Below are positions 1 through 7,735 of a stretch of 11,427 nt of DNA, piece after piece; position 1 is the stretch's first letter, and every line of letters starts with the position of its first letter. Both the position numbers and the translations under genes were made by a program. Source of the DNA: an uncultured Chloroflexota bacterium (GTDB taxonomy: Bacteria > Chloroflexota > Anaerolineae > Aggregatilineales > Phototrophicaceae); contig CALMDI010000868.1 in assembly GCA_937864975.1 (NCBI GenBank), positions 1 through 11,427 of the forward strand, in the 5' to 3' direction. A model generated the notes under the pieces. The model ran no database searches, was not told the DNA's origin, and was given only the letters and a program-made list of their open reading frames with translations.

Positions 1-2
1 TA

Positions 3-188
3 TGGCTGGTGATTACGGGGCGTCTGGGAGGTTTTACTGGAACACGACCCGTTGGTTTGCGTATGAGCGTACTGGCAGCCTTCTACCTCGGTTACCCACT
101 ATGGGCAATTTCGATAGGACGATTACTTTTGTCGATTAAGTTGCCCCTTGCCAAGCTACGCCCAGATATGGAAGAACAAACGGCATGA
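3..188 (+). CDS. C-terminal end of an unknown membrane protein (partial, cut by left edge)
   Basis: An open frame enters from the left edge and ends at the TGA at 186-188, giving about 61 residues. They include a hydrophobic stretch (MSVLAAFYLGYPLWAISIG) and then a charged cytoplasmic-looking tail ending DMEEQTA. The N-terminus lies outside the window, so the family cannot be named. The frame is supported by its stop overlapping the next gene's ATG in an ATGA arrangement at 185-188, typical of translationally coupled genes. The two products may therefore work together, possibly as two membrane subunits, but that is inference. A second frame open from position 2 to 139 lacks this coupling and is not membrane-like, so I prefer this one. 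Confidence 0.55.
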   Translation, partial: WLVITGRLGGFTGTRPVGLRMSVLAAFYLGYPLWAISIGRLLLSIKLPLAKLRPDMEEQTA

Positions 189-826
189 GAACCTGGTTTA
201 CGACCCGGAATGGAGCGATGACGCTCATCGGCATCGTCGCCATAGGCGTTAGTCTGGTACTTGTGGGTGTGATTTTTACCCAGGGCTTAACCGCACGTAC
301 TGCCACGGCCAGCCTGCTCATCCTGTGTTTCGTGCTGTTTGCGGTTGGGGGTGTTCTCTTCAGCGGAAGAGCCTTTCTAAAATGGCCGATCGAGGAGACA
401 TCGTCTCATCTGATTTGGGAGCGGGGTTTTATCATCGCTGCTGTTCTGGCGACAGTTCTGGGTTTGGCACTGTTGGAGGATTTACTGCGCGGCGCCGGTG
501 ATTCTTTCCTGGCGCGGTTGGGCATGGTCGCTTATCTGGTTGCTGCGGGGATGGTAGTCGTCGCCGAAACCATGTATGTCGGCAAGCGCGACTGGATTTA
601 TCCGCAGATTGTCTTTTATGTCCTCGTTGCTTTTCTGGCCCAGGCGGCTATCGGAATCGCCTTATTGCAAACTGGAATGGTCGCGAGTTGGGCGGGATGG
701 ACGACAGTGATTTGGAATCTGGCGTGGCTGCTCATCATGCTCATTGTTCGCCCGGCTGACATCTATTTTCCCGTACTCCATCATGTCGCACCGCTCATCA
801 TCGGCGTCGCGCTGCTGGTCGGGTGA
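185..826 (+). CDS. Hypothetical polytopic membrane protein, 213 aa
   Basis: I do not recognise the family. The protein is strongly hydrophobic, with about seven likely membrane segments near residues 13-33, 43-60, 80-99, 108-127, 138-161, 166-188 and 199-213. Between segments 2 and 3 is a polar loop containing KWPIEETSSHLIWERG, and between 4 and 5 a loop with GKRDWIYPQ. There is no obvious catalytic motif. The ATG at 185 is chosen because it overlaps the upstream stop as ATGA. An internal ATG at 218 is possible, but it would cut off the residues before the first membrane helix. The gene is followed after 44 bp by an SRPBCC protein on the same strand. Function is unknown; it could be a transporter-like, sensor or enzyme-anchor subunit. 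Confidence 0.75.
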   Translation: MRTWFTTRNGAMTLIGIVAIGVSLVLVGVIFTQGLTARTATASLLILCFVLFAVGGVLFSGRAFLKWPIEETSSHLIWERGFIIAAVLATVLGLALLEDLLRGAGDSFLARLGMVAYLVAAGMVVVAETMYVGKRDWIYPQIVFYVLVAFLAQAAIGIALLQTGMVASWAGWTTVIWNLAWLLIMLIVRPADIYFPVLHHVAPLIIGVALLVG

Positions 827-856
827 TAGGTTTGACAAAGGAAAATCGTAGATTCT

Positions 857-865
857 GAGGGGGAA
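857..865 (+). promoter_or_regulatory. Ribosome binding site of the SRPBCC gene
   Basis: The purine run GAGGGGGAA lies five bases before the ATG at 871. It is a strong Shine-Dalgarno match and fixes the start of the 154-aa frame rather than the competing frame that begins at 866. Confidence 0.6.
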
Positions 866-870
866 TTGAT

Positions 871-1335
871 ATGGCAGTCATCGAGAATAGTGTTCGTATT
901 GATCGAGTCCCCGACGAGGTATTTGATTACCTGGTCGACCTGTGCAACGAACTGGAATGGAACCCGGACGTCCAGTCGATGGAGAAGCTTACCGACGGTC
1001 CAATCGGCGTGGGGACCAAGTTTCTTGCCAAGTGGAAGCAGAGCAAACTAATCGAGGTTGAATGCACGCGGTTCGAGCGTCCCTACCGATGGGCTTACTC
1101 GAACGGTGGACCGCTCTCCGTCGTTTTTGACGTTACGATCACACCCGAGGGAACTGGATGCCTGTTGGCATCGCGCTTCGACGTTCGCCCGCATGGTCTG
1201 TTGACGTTGTTCTTTCCGGTGCTTCTTCGGGAATTGAAGCGCGCCGAGAAGCAGAACATGCAGAATATAAAAAATGTCCTCGAGAAGGCAGGTGCAGGCA
1301 ACCCTGGCTCGCCACCAGGTAACGGTTCACGCTAA
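871..1335 (+). CDS. SRPBCC (START-like / polyketide cyclase-dehydrase) family protein, 154 aa
   Basis: The protein has the layout of a small SRPBCC fold. It starts with a beta strand (AVIENSVRIDR), continues with the helix PDEVFDYLVDLCNELEWNPDV common to polyketide_cyc2-type proteins, then alternates strands through GVGTKFLAKWK, IEVECTRFERPYRWAYS and VVFDVTITPEGTGCLLASRFDVR. It closes with a long C-terminal helix (roughly 120-141) and a Gly/Pro-rich tail. Such proteins bind hydrophobic small molecules in a cavity, and some are cyclases or hydrolases; no catalytic residue can be assigned here. It is cytoplasmic, with no signal peptide. It sits 44 bp before a sensor kinase on the same strand, so co-transcription is likely. 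A ligand-binding role near the kinase is speculation. Confidence 0.8.
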   Translation: MAVIENSVRIDRVPDEVFDYLVDLCNELEWNPDVQSMEKLTDGPIGVGTKFLAKWKQSKLIEVECTRFERPYRWAYSNGGPLSVVFDVTITPEGTGCLLASRFDVRPHGLLTLFFPVLLRELKRAEKQNMQNIKNVLEKAGAGNPGSPPGNGSR

Positions 1336-1379
1336 GATAGAGCAGACGTGTAAGAGCGCAAAGGTCCAGACTGAACGAC

Positions 1380-3455
1380 ATGTTAACCCAGCAAATAGCC
1401 CGCCGATTGTCCTGGTCAAACGCGGCGGTCTCGTTCCTCCTGGTGATGACCGGCTTGGTCATCAGTGTCCTCGCGCTGACTATCAGCGGACAGGGCGTCA
1501 CCTTTAGCCACCAGTTCTTCACGCCCTTGCTTACCGCCACATATTGCGTGGTCGGCGCACTGGTTGCATCGCGTCACCCACGTAATCCAATAGGCTGGAT
1601 ATACTGCGCGATTGGATTTCTCAGCGCGTTGAATATGTTATCGGCGGGCTACGCTTCATACAGTGAACTGGTCATGCCGTTGCCCGGCTCGGCGCTGGCT
1701 GGATGGTTCAGTATCTGGATATGGATTCCCAATGTGCTGCTCCCCATCACGTTTACTCTGCTCCTGTTCCCGGATGGAAAACTTCTGTCCGGGCGCTGGC
1801 GTCCGGTTGCCTGGGCCGCAGGGGTAGCCATCGCAGCCTGCACATTCAGCCTGGCTTTTTACCCCGGGTCGCTCACAGAGCTGGGGATTTCCGCCTCCAA
1901 TCCCTATGGCATCGTGGGTGGGGCAGAGCTACTGAACGCGCTGATGATCGGCGCTGCCCCGTTACTTCTTCTGGGCATTTCTGGCTCCATCGCCTCCATC
2001 GTCGTCCGCTTTCGGAAGGCGGCCGGGAGGGAACGCGCGCAGTTGAAGTGGCTGGTCGGAGCAGGGTTGCTGGTGATTGTCGGCAATGTTTTGGGGAGTA
2101 GCCCGTGGTTGATCTGGAAAGATAACCCGATGACCCAGGAAATAGCGATTGTTGTCACGGATATCACGATAATGAGTGTCGTCATTGCCACCGGGATCGC
2201 TATTCTGCGCTACCAACTGTGGGATATTCATATCTTCATTAACCGCACGCTGGTCTATGGGTCGCTGACCGCACTCATTGTAGTTCTCTATATCGTCATC
2301 GTCGGTTCGTTAGGCGCCTTGCTTCAAACCAGCGGCAGCCTGCTGATATCGCTCTTTGGGACTGGGATCGTCGCCGTCTCGTTTCAGCCGCTGCGGGAGC
2401 GTCTACAACGCGAAGTGAACCATTTGATGTACGGTGATCGCGACGATCCCTATGCCGTGTTAGGTCGCCTCTCGAAACGGCTGGAAGTGGTGGTTGCCGC
2501 GCAGTCTGTACTCCCGACGATTGTCGACACTGTCGCCGATGCCTTCAAGCTGCCCTACGCAGCAATTGCACTGAAGGAGGGTGAGACGTTCGCGGTCGCC
2601 GCTGAGCATGGGCATATGTCTGGGCGGCATAGCGACGGTGATAGGGAAATTCTGCCGCTGGTTTCCCAGTTAGAAACGATTGGTCAGCTGATTCTCGCGC
2701 CGCGTGCGCCCGGCGAGCAGTTTTCCCAGACCGACAGGCGGCTGTTGGAAACCATCGCGCGCCAGGCAGGGGTCGCGGCCTACAACGTGCGCCTGACGCA
2801 GGAGTTGCAGCGTTCCCGTGAGCGACTGGTGACGACGCGCGAAGAAGAGCGCCGCCGGCTTCGGCGTGACCTTCACGATGGACTGGGGCCGGTATTAGCC
2901 GCTATGTCGTTCAAGCTGGACGCGATCTACAATCTGACGGACGCTGATCCAGATGCCGTTAAGAAGATGGCGGCAGAGCTAAAAACGCAGATGCAGGAGG
3001 CGCTTGCGGACATCCGACGTATCGCCTACGGTTTGCGCCCGCCCGCGCTGGATGAGCTCGGATTGATTGGCGCACTAAAAGAACATATCGCTTCAAATAA
3101 TCAGGGACAGGGGCTGCAAATCACACTGGAAGCGCCAGAAAGCCCACGGCCACTGCCAGCAGCCGTCGAAGTGGCTGCCTACCGTATCGCGCTCGAAGCC
3201 ATGACGAATGTCAACCGTCATGCGGGAGCGGGTCACTGCTGTGTCAGGCTTTCGCTTCTTGAGGACTTGTATCTCGAAATCACCGATGATGGTCAAGGAT
3301 TGCCCAAAGCTGTACGGGCAGGCGTGGGACTGGCATCGATGCGCGAGCGAGCCGAGGAATTGGGCGGGTCGTGTGTCGTAGAGGTGCTGCCCAACGGGGG
3401 GACAGGGGTACTCGCCCGTCTGCCCTTATCCTCAGTGAAGATTGGCAGTGACTGA
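1380..3455 (+). CDS. Membrane sensor histidine kinase, NarL/DegS (HisKA_3) type, 691 aa
   Basis: This senses an unknown signal and phosphorylates its partner response regulator. About ten hydrophobic segments fill residues 15-335, including an NPIGW motif near 69-73. A short linker (336-360) leads to a GAF-like region (about 360-475) and a coiled stretch. The HisKA_3 dimerisation helix then carries REEERRRLRRDLHDGLGP with the predicted phospho-acceptor His499. The HATPase_c domain has its N-box around EAMTNVNRHA (606-615), the DDGQG box at 636-640 and a glycine-rich GVGLASMRERAEELGG segment at 648-663. All expected kinase motifs are present. The start ATG at 1380 has only a weak, distant ribosome site (AAAGG about 15 bases upstream), consistent with moderate translation. 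The regulator gene follows nine bases after the stop, so the two form a cognate pair. The stimulus cannot be read from the sequence. Confidence 0.92.
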   Translation: MLTQQIARRLSWSNAAVSFLLVMTGLVISVLALTISGQGVTFSHQFFTPLLTATYCVVGALVASRHPRNPIGWIYCAIGFLSALNMLSAGYASYSELVMPLPGSALAGWFSIWIWIPNVLLPITFTLLLFPDGKLLSGRWRPVAWAAGVAIAACTFSLAFYPGSLTELGISASNPYGIVGGAELLNALMIGAAPLLLLGISGSIASIVVRFRKAAGRERAQLKWLVGAGLLVIVGNVLGSSPWLIWKDNPMTQEIAIVVTDITIMSVVIATGIAILRYQLWDIHIFINRTLVYGSLTALIVVLYIVIVGSLGALLQTSGSLLISLFGTGIVAVSFQPLRERLQREVNHLMYGDRDDPYAVLGRLSKRLEVVVAAQSVLPTIVDTVADAFKLPYAAIALKEGETFAVAAEHGHMSGRHSDGDREILPLVSQLETIGQLILAPRAPGEQFSQTDRRLLETIARQAGVAAYNVRLTQELQRSRERLVTTREEERRRLRRDLHDGLGPVLAAMSFKLDAIYNLTDADPDAVKKMAAELKTQMQEALADIRRIAYGLRPPALDELGLIGALKEHIASNNQGQGLQITLEAPESPRPLPAAVEVAAYRIALEAMTNVNRHAGAGHCCVRLSLLEDLYLEITDDGQGLPKAVRAGVGLASMRERAEELGGSCVVEVLPNGGTGVLARLPLSSVKIGSD

Positions 3456-3464
3456 GGAATCGGA

Positions 3465-4139
3465 ATGGAACCAAACCGCGTCTTAATTGCCGATGATCAT
3501 ACCTTGTTTCGAGAGGGTCTGCGGGCGCTGCTAGGGTCGATACGGGATATTGAGGTGGTGGGCGAGGCTGCGAGTGGCAAGGAAGCACTGAAACTGGCGC
3601 TTGATCTTCAACCGGACGTCATTCTGATGGATATTCAGATGCCGGACCTCAACGGGATTGAGGCGAGTCGTCAAATCCTCCGCACCAGCCCCCATATTGG
3701 TATTATCATGCTAACGATGTTTCAGGATGATGACTCCGTGTTTGCGGCGATGCGCGCTGGAGCGCGCGGTTACGTGCTGAAAGGCGCTGATCAAGCGGTG
3801 CTGTTACGAGCCGTGCGCGCGGTAGCCAATGGCGAGTCCCTGTTCAGCCCGGAAATTGCACAGCGATTGATAGGATTTTTTGCCAGCTTTGACGTCGCCG
3901 TGCGACACGAACTCTTCCCTGAGCTAACGCAGCGTGAGCGAGAAATACTCGCGGTCATCGCAGACGGAAAAACTAACGCCGAAATTGCGGAAAAACTGGT
4001 TATCAGCATAAAAACGGTGCGTAACCACGTATCGAATATTTTCAGCAAGTTGCAGGTGGCTGATCGCGCTCAAGCAGCTATTCGGGCGCGACAAGGCGGA
4101 TTGGGAGGGGAATCGAATCTAACACGTTCCATCAATTAA
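3465..4139 (+). CDS. NarL/FixJ-type response regulator with LuxR HTH, 224 aa
   Basis: This is the DNA-binding output partner of the upstream kinase. The receiver domain (about residues 4-120) has the acidic pair Asp10-Asp11, the phospho-acceptor Asp56 in DVILMDIQMPD, the switch Thr84 in IIMLT and the conserved Lys106 in GYVLKG. The C-terminal GerE/LuxR helix-turn-helix spans about 154-210, with LTQREREILAVIADGKTN followed by EIAEKLVISIKTVRNHVSNI. All key residues are intact, so it should be a functional phosphorylation-dependent regulator. The start at 3465 is supported by GAGGA overlapping the kinase stop codon, and only nine bases separate the two genes. Target promoters are unknown. The convergent hairpin directly after its stop probably ends the transcript. 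Confidence 0.95.
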   Translation: MEPNRVLIADDHTLFREGLRALLGSIRDIEVVGEAASGKEALKLALDLQPDVILMDIQMPDLNGIEASRQILRTSPHIGIIMLTMFQDDDSVFAAMRAGARGYVLKGADQAVLLRAVRAVANGESLFSPEIAQRLIGFFASFDVAVRHELFPELTQREREILAVIADGKTNAEIAEKLVISIKTVRNHVSNIFSKLQVADRAQAAIRARQGGLGGESNLTRSIN

Positions 4140-4162
4140 ACGAGCGGGCTGAGCCGCTCGTT
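4139..4162. terminator. Bidirectional hairpin terminator between convergent genes
   Basis: A perfect 9-bp stem, AACGAGCGG at 4139-4147 and CCGCTCGTT at 4154-4162, closes a six-base loop. It begins at the last base of the response regulator stop codon. On the minus strand the stem is followed by TTAATTGATGG, a T-rich tail. On the plus strand the tail (CAACG) is weaker. It lies between convergent transcription units and could end both, with a better fit for the minus-strand operon. Confidence 0.6.
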
Positions 4163-4193
4163 CAACGAAATCCAGTTGATGGATACGCGACTG

Positions 4194-4382
4194 TCAGCAC
4201 ATGTCCGCGAGATTCCACACCGCTTTGAGTGGCGGAACCAAAGAAGCCTTATATACCGAAGGCAACGACCCCCGTGATCCTCGTATCTCTACACGTTCTT
4301 CATCTACAAAATCCACCTCAATCGAGTGGACTTTGTGCTGTCTAAAGCCACCGTAACCTGGAAGCTCGCACTTTGTATGTAA
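4194..4382 (-). pseudogene. Possible remnant of a small protein gene (open frame without a clear start)
   Basis: Between the response regulator and the sulfatase, the minus strand is open from just inside a TAG at 4383-4385 to a TGA at 4194-4196, about 62 codons. The translation reads CELPGYGGFRQHKVHSIEVD followed by FVDEERVEIRGSRGSLPSVY and ends KAVWNLADMC. Its composition looks protein-like, whereas the opposite-strand frame is a Ser/Thr-rich string typical of a shadow. There is no ATG; the only in-frame initiator candidates are internal (a GTG that would leave about 40 residues, and later ones), and I see no ribosome site. It lies downstream of the sulfatase and before the minus-strand side of the terminator, so it could be the decayed end of a gene once in that operon. 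It could also be chance. Confidence 0.25.
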
Positions 4383-4412
4383 CTATGGGCGAACCAACTC
4401 CTGAATACCAGG

Positions 4413-5873
4413 TCATTCTCCATCGCTCTGGAGCGCATCGGCTGGTCCCCAGGGTGCGAAGGCGACCGTGCCGTAGGGGTTAAAAATCAGCTCATCCTTC
4501 TGCTGATCCGCGAAACGCCACATCTTGCGTACAAGCTCATGCTTTATGTCGGTGTAGGCAGGGTCGTCCGCGACGTTTTTCAGCTCGTGCGGGTCGTTGG
4601 TCAGGTCATACAACTCGTCGAAGTCGAAACCGTTATACACGTATTTGTGCGTGTCGGTGGCGACGATCCGCTGCGAATAGTAAAGCTCGACACCGTTAAA
4701 CTGCGTGTAGAGGATGTTGTCCCACTCCACCGGCTCGTCGCGCAGCAAGGGCATGAAGCTGCGTCCGGTGAGTGGGTAGGGCGGTTCGACCCCGGCAAGC
4801 TCGAGGAAGGTCGGCGTGAAGTCTGCCAGGTTCACAAACCGCCGTTCCTCGCGTCCGGGGTGGACGATGCCGTTCGGATAGCGCGCGATCATCGCGATAT
4901 TATAGGCTTCGCGGAAACCGGGGACGCCCTTCAGGTACAAGCCATGCGCGCCGCAGTAGTCGCCGTGATCGCTCAGCCGTAGGACGAGGGTGTTGTCCGC
5001 CTGTCCGGTGGCTTCCAGCGCCGCCAGCACCTCGCCAAACATCATGTCTTCCATCGTGCAGAACGCCCAGTAATGACGGATCGAGTCGCGCACCTCATCG
5101 TCGGACAGCTGGTTCCAGAACTGTTCGCGCATGCGGCGGTACACGTTGGGCTTGTCTTGCAAATTGTCGCCAAAATTCGGCGGCAGCGGAATATCTTCCA
5201 GCTTGTACATGTCCACGAAGCGTTTCTCGACGATGAACGGGTCGTGCGGTCCGAGCGGTCCCATGAACAGGAACCACGGCTCGCCCGACTCCGCCAGTCG
5301 CGGCAGGGCGTCGATGCCCGCCTTCATGACTGGGTAATCATAGTGGTCTTCGTAGCCGTTCTCGGTCGGGGATTCGTAGCTGTCGAAGATAACAAAGTTG
5401 CCCCAGCCAGGGCGCACCACCTCGCCCCAGCGGCGAGTCTCATCCAGCTTATCCTTGCGCCATGCGTCGAGTGTCTTGTAATGCTGCGTGCCTCGCCCCG
5501 CCGTGATTTCCACCTGCTCCCAATCGCGGTCCGAGGGGTCTTCCATCGCGGAGACGTGCCACTTGCCCGTGTAGGTCAGGTTGTAACCCGCGTCCGAGAG
5601 GATCTCGCTGAACATCTTCACACCGTCATACAAGCCGTAGTGAATTGCCGCCGGATTCATGACGTTGTTGTAAATTCCGTGGCGGCTGGGATACAGCCCG
5701 GTCATGAAGGTGGCGCGAGCAGGGCAACAGTGCGTCGTCTGGCAGAAGGCGTTATGAAAAAAGACGCCTTCCCGCGCGAATTTGGCGGCGTTGGGAGTAA
5801 TGCACGGATGGTCGGGGTGGACGACTGCGCCCTGTTCCTGATCCGTCATGTAAACAAGAATATTCGGTCGCAT
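4413..5873 (-). CDS. Sulfatase (arylsulfatase-type, S1 family), cytoplasmic, 486 aa
   Basis: This hydrolyses a sulfate ester, probably on a sugar. The type I sulfatase signature is THCCPARATFMTGLYPSRHG: Cys49-x-Pro51-Ala52-Arg53, followed by T58-G59, so Cys49 should be oxidised to formylglycine by a separate maturation enzyme. Other active-site elements are Asp11 (MTDQ), Lys104 and His106 in TGKWH, His210-Asp211 in GPHDPF, Asp302-His303 in LSDHGD, and Lys315. Length is normal for the family. No signal peptide is present: the chain starts MRPNILVYMTDQ, which is already the first core strand, so the enzyme should be cytoplasmic. The start has AAAGGA nine bases upstream. It is the last gene of the sugar-importer operon, 23 bp after the MalG-like permease. 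Substrate is unknown; a related phosphonate or phosphodiester hydrolase activity cannot be excluded, because that subgroup shares CxPAR and DQ. Confidence 0.9.
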   Translation of the reverse strand: MRPNILVYMTDQEQGAVVHPDHPCITPNAAKFAREGVFFHNAFCQTTHCCPARATFMTGLYPSRHGIYNNVMNPAAIHYGLYDGVKMFSEILSDAGYNLTYTGKWHVSAMEDPSDRDWEQVEITAGRGTQHYKTLDAWRKDKLDETRRWGEVVRPGWGNFVIFDSYESPTENGYEDHYDYPVMKAGIDALPRLAESGEPWFLFMGPLGPHDPFIVEKRFVDMYKLEDIPLPPNFGDNLQDKPNVYRRMREQFWNQLSDDEVRDSIRHYWAFCTMEDMMFGEVLAALEATGQADNTLVLRLSDHGDYCGAHGLYLKGVPGFREAYNIAMIARYPNGIVHPGREERRFVNLADFTPTFLELAGVEPPYPLTGRSFMPLLRDEPVEWDNILYTQFNGVELYYSQRIVATDTHKYVYNGFDFDELYDLTNDPHELKNVADDPAYTDIKHELVRKMWRFADQQKDELIFNPYGTVAFAPWGPADALQSDGE

Positions 5874-5896
5874 TCCGTCTCATCCTTTGGGAGAGT

Positions 5897-6769
5897 TTAC
5901 TTCAGCCCGGTACGTGCGATGCCCTGAATGAAATAGCGCTGAAACAGCATAAATACGATCAGAATCGGCAGCAGCGAGATCAACGCCATCGCCATAATCT
6001 GGTTCCACTCGGTATAGTAGAAGCCCTTCATGAAGTTGAGCCCCAACTGGACGGTGTAATTCTCCTGGCTCGACAGGACGACCAGGGGCCAGATGAAGCC
6101 GTTCCAGCTCCACGAGAACGACATGATGACCAGTACGGCGATGGCGGGTTTTGACAGCGGCAAGACAATGCGTCGGAAAATCGTCAGCTCGCTCGCGCCG
6201 TCCAGCCGCGCGGCTTCCAGCAGCTCGTCAGGGAAGGTAATCATGAACTGGCGAACGAAAAAAATTCCAAATGCTTCTGCCGACGCTGGAAGAATCACGC
6301 CCCATGGCGAGTTTGCCAGCCCAAGCCCGGACACGACGATGAAGCGCGGCACCAGAATCACCTGAATCGGAATCATGAGCGTCGCGACCATCATAAAAAA
6401 CAGGACGTTTCGCCCACGAAACTCGAATTTTGCGAATGTGTAGCCGCCGAGCAGGTTGATCGTCACGGTGATCAAGACGCGCATGGTGGCGATAAAGACC
6501 GTATTGACGTACCACCGTTCCCACGGCAGGCGGTTCCAGCCGCCCTCAATGTTGTCCAGCGTGAGCGTGCGTGGGATGAGCGATACGTCGCGCGCAATTG
6601 AATCGCGCGGCGGCATGACCGCGGTCGCTGCCATCCAATAAATCGGGAAGATCATCACCAGCGCGCCGAGCGCCAGCGCCATCCACACCAACGCCTTGCT
6701 CACACGCTGCCGCCGCGCTGCCTGCTGACGATACTCCGCCGTCCTTGCTGCGACTGCCGTCGTCGCCAT
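5897..6769 (-). CDS. CUT1-type ABC sugar transporter permease, MalG-like, 290 aa
   Basis: One of two inner-membrane subunits of a carbohydrate importer. A charged cytoplasmic N-terminus is followed by six expected membrane segments, the first at about 27-49. The cytoplasmic EAA loop that docks the ATPase is clear: LLEAARLDGASELTIFRRIVLPL at about 183-205, in the position normal for MalG proteins. The C-terminus (RYFIQGIARTGLK) also matches the MalG family ending QRYxxxGxxxGxxK. The ATG at 6769 lies only three bases after the end of the MalF-like gene and is preceded by AAGGGGAAG, so the two are surely co-transcribed. The sulfatase follows 23 bp later. Substrate cannot be read from the permease. 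Confidence 0.95.
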   Translation of the reverse strand: MATTAVAARTAEYRQQAARRQRVSKALVWMALALGALVMIFPIYWMAATAVMPPRDSIARDVSLIPRTLTLDNIEGGWNRLPWERWYVNTVFIATMRVLITVTINLLGGYTFAKFEFRGRNVLFFMMVATLMIPIQVILVPRFIVVSGLGLANSPWGVILPASAEAFGIFFVRQFMITFPDELLEAARLDGASELTIFRRIVLPLSKPAIAVLVIMSFSWSWNGFIWPLVVLSSQENYTVQLGLNFMKGFYYTEWNQIMAMALISLLPILIVFMLFQRYFIQGIARTGLK

Positions 6770-6772
6770 CGC

Positions 6773-7699
6773 CTATACTTCCCCTTGCTGGTTCAGTCGC
6801 CACTGAAGCAGGGTGAACGCCAGTATGATGACCATCAGGATTAAACCGAGCGCGTTAGCGTAACCGTAGCGTCCCAGCTCGAACGCCGACTCGTAAATGT
6901 ATACCGGTAACACCGTCGTCGAATAGCCGGGACCGCCGCCGGTCATGACGTACACGAGGTCAAAGGCTTCAAATGAATAGATGACGTTCAGGATCAGCAG
7001 CAGGAAAGTGGACGGACGCAGCAGCGGAAAGATGATCATGCGGAAGCGCTGCCATGCGGTCGCGCCGTCCACGTGCGCCGCGTCGAGATAATCTTTTGGG
7101 ATGCCCTGCAGCCCGGCGAGGTAGACGACCATGCAGAAGCCGAGCCGGATCCAGATGGTGGACATAATCAGCGTGAGCATGGCGGTCTGCGGCGAGCTGA
7201 GCCAGTTGACTCGTCCCAGCCCGACCTGGCGCAGCGTGGCGTTGACGATGCCGTAATTGTCGTTAAAGATCCAGGCGGCGAGCGTGCCCACCACCACCGC
7301 GGATACGACAACCGGGATGAAGTAGATCGTCCGCAGAAACGTGCGCCCCGGCACGGCGACATTCAGACCCAGCGCCGCCAGCAGCCCCAGCCCCATACTG
7401 AAGGGAATCACGCCTGCCGCGTACATCAGTGTATTCTTGAGCGCAATCCAGAACACCTCGTCGCTGGCGATCTCGACGAAGTTTTCCAAGCCGATGAACT
7501 TCGGAAGGTCGATGCCGCGCCACTCGTGGAAGCTCATCCACAGGGAGTAGACAATGGGTACAAACACGAAGATCGTGAATACGATCAGATTCGGCGTCAG
7601 GAACAGATACGGAATCAGCTTGCGCTGGTTCAAATCCCACCAGTCGCGCAGCCGCCAACCGCGCCCGCGATCAACGCCGCGCAATACCCGGTCTGCCAT
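6773..7699 (-). CDS. CUT1-type ABC sugar transporter permease, MalF-like, 308 aa
   Basis: This is the partner permease of the importer. After a basic N-terminus (about 1-28) come six expected membrane segments, the first in IPYLFLTPNLIVFTIFVFVP (29-48), a hallmark of CUT1 MalF-type proteins. The EAA loop is at about 204-226: YLDAAHVDGATAWQRFRMIIFPL. The loop MTGGGPGYSTTVLPVYIY is also typical of the family. I choose the ATG at 7699, which has GAGCTGAGG upstream. An in-frame GTG at 7738 would add 13 residues, but it lies inside a perfect intergenic hairpin and is unlikely to be used. The gene follows the sugar-binding protein after about 90 bp and precedes the MalG-like gene by three bases. 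Confidence 0.93.
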   Translation of the reverse strand: MADRVLRGVDRGRGWRLRDWWDLNQRKLIPYLFLTPNLIVFTIFVFVPIVYSLWMSFHEWRGIDLPKFIGLENFVEIASDEVFWIALKNTLMYAAGVIPFSMGLGLLAALGLNVAVPGRTFLRTIYFIPVVVSAVVVGTLAAWIFNDNYGIVNATLRQVGLGRVNWLSSPQTAMLTLIMSTIWIRLGFCMVVYLAGLQGIPKDYLDAAHVDGATAWQRFRMIIFPLLRPSTFLLLILNVIYSFEAFDLVYVMTGGGPGYSTTVLPVYIYESAFELGRYGYANALGLILMVIILAFTLLQWRLNQQGEV

Positions 7700-7735
7700 C
7701 AGACAATGCCTCAGCTCACTCTCGAATCCAGAAAA

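Noticed and set aside
2..139. Alternative frame at the left edge from ATG at position 2
   Set aside because: Lacks a membrane or family signature and does not couple to the next gene, unlike the frame ending at 188.
832..860. TTGACA at 832-837 as a promoter for the SRPBCC gene
   Set aside because: The -35 is perfect, but no acceptable -10 hexamer occurs at 16-18 bp; the 44-bp gap also fits read-through from upstream.
4201..4356. 51-codon plus-strand ORF with ATG in the convergent gap
   Set aside because: Ser/Thr-rich low-information translation and no ribosome site; it looks like the shadow of the minus-strand open frame.
5073..5927. 284-codon plus-strand frame
   Set aside because: Antisense shadow of the sulfatase; composition is not protein-like and the sulfatase motifs on the other strand are unambiguous.
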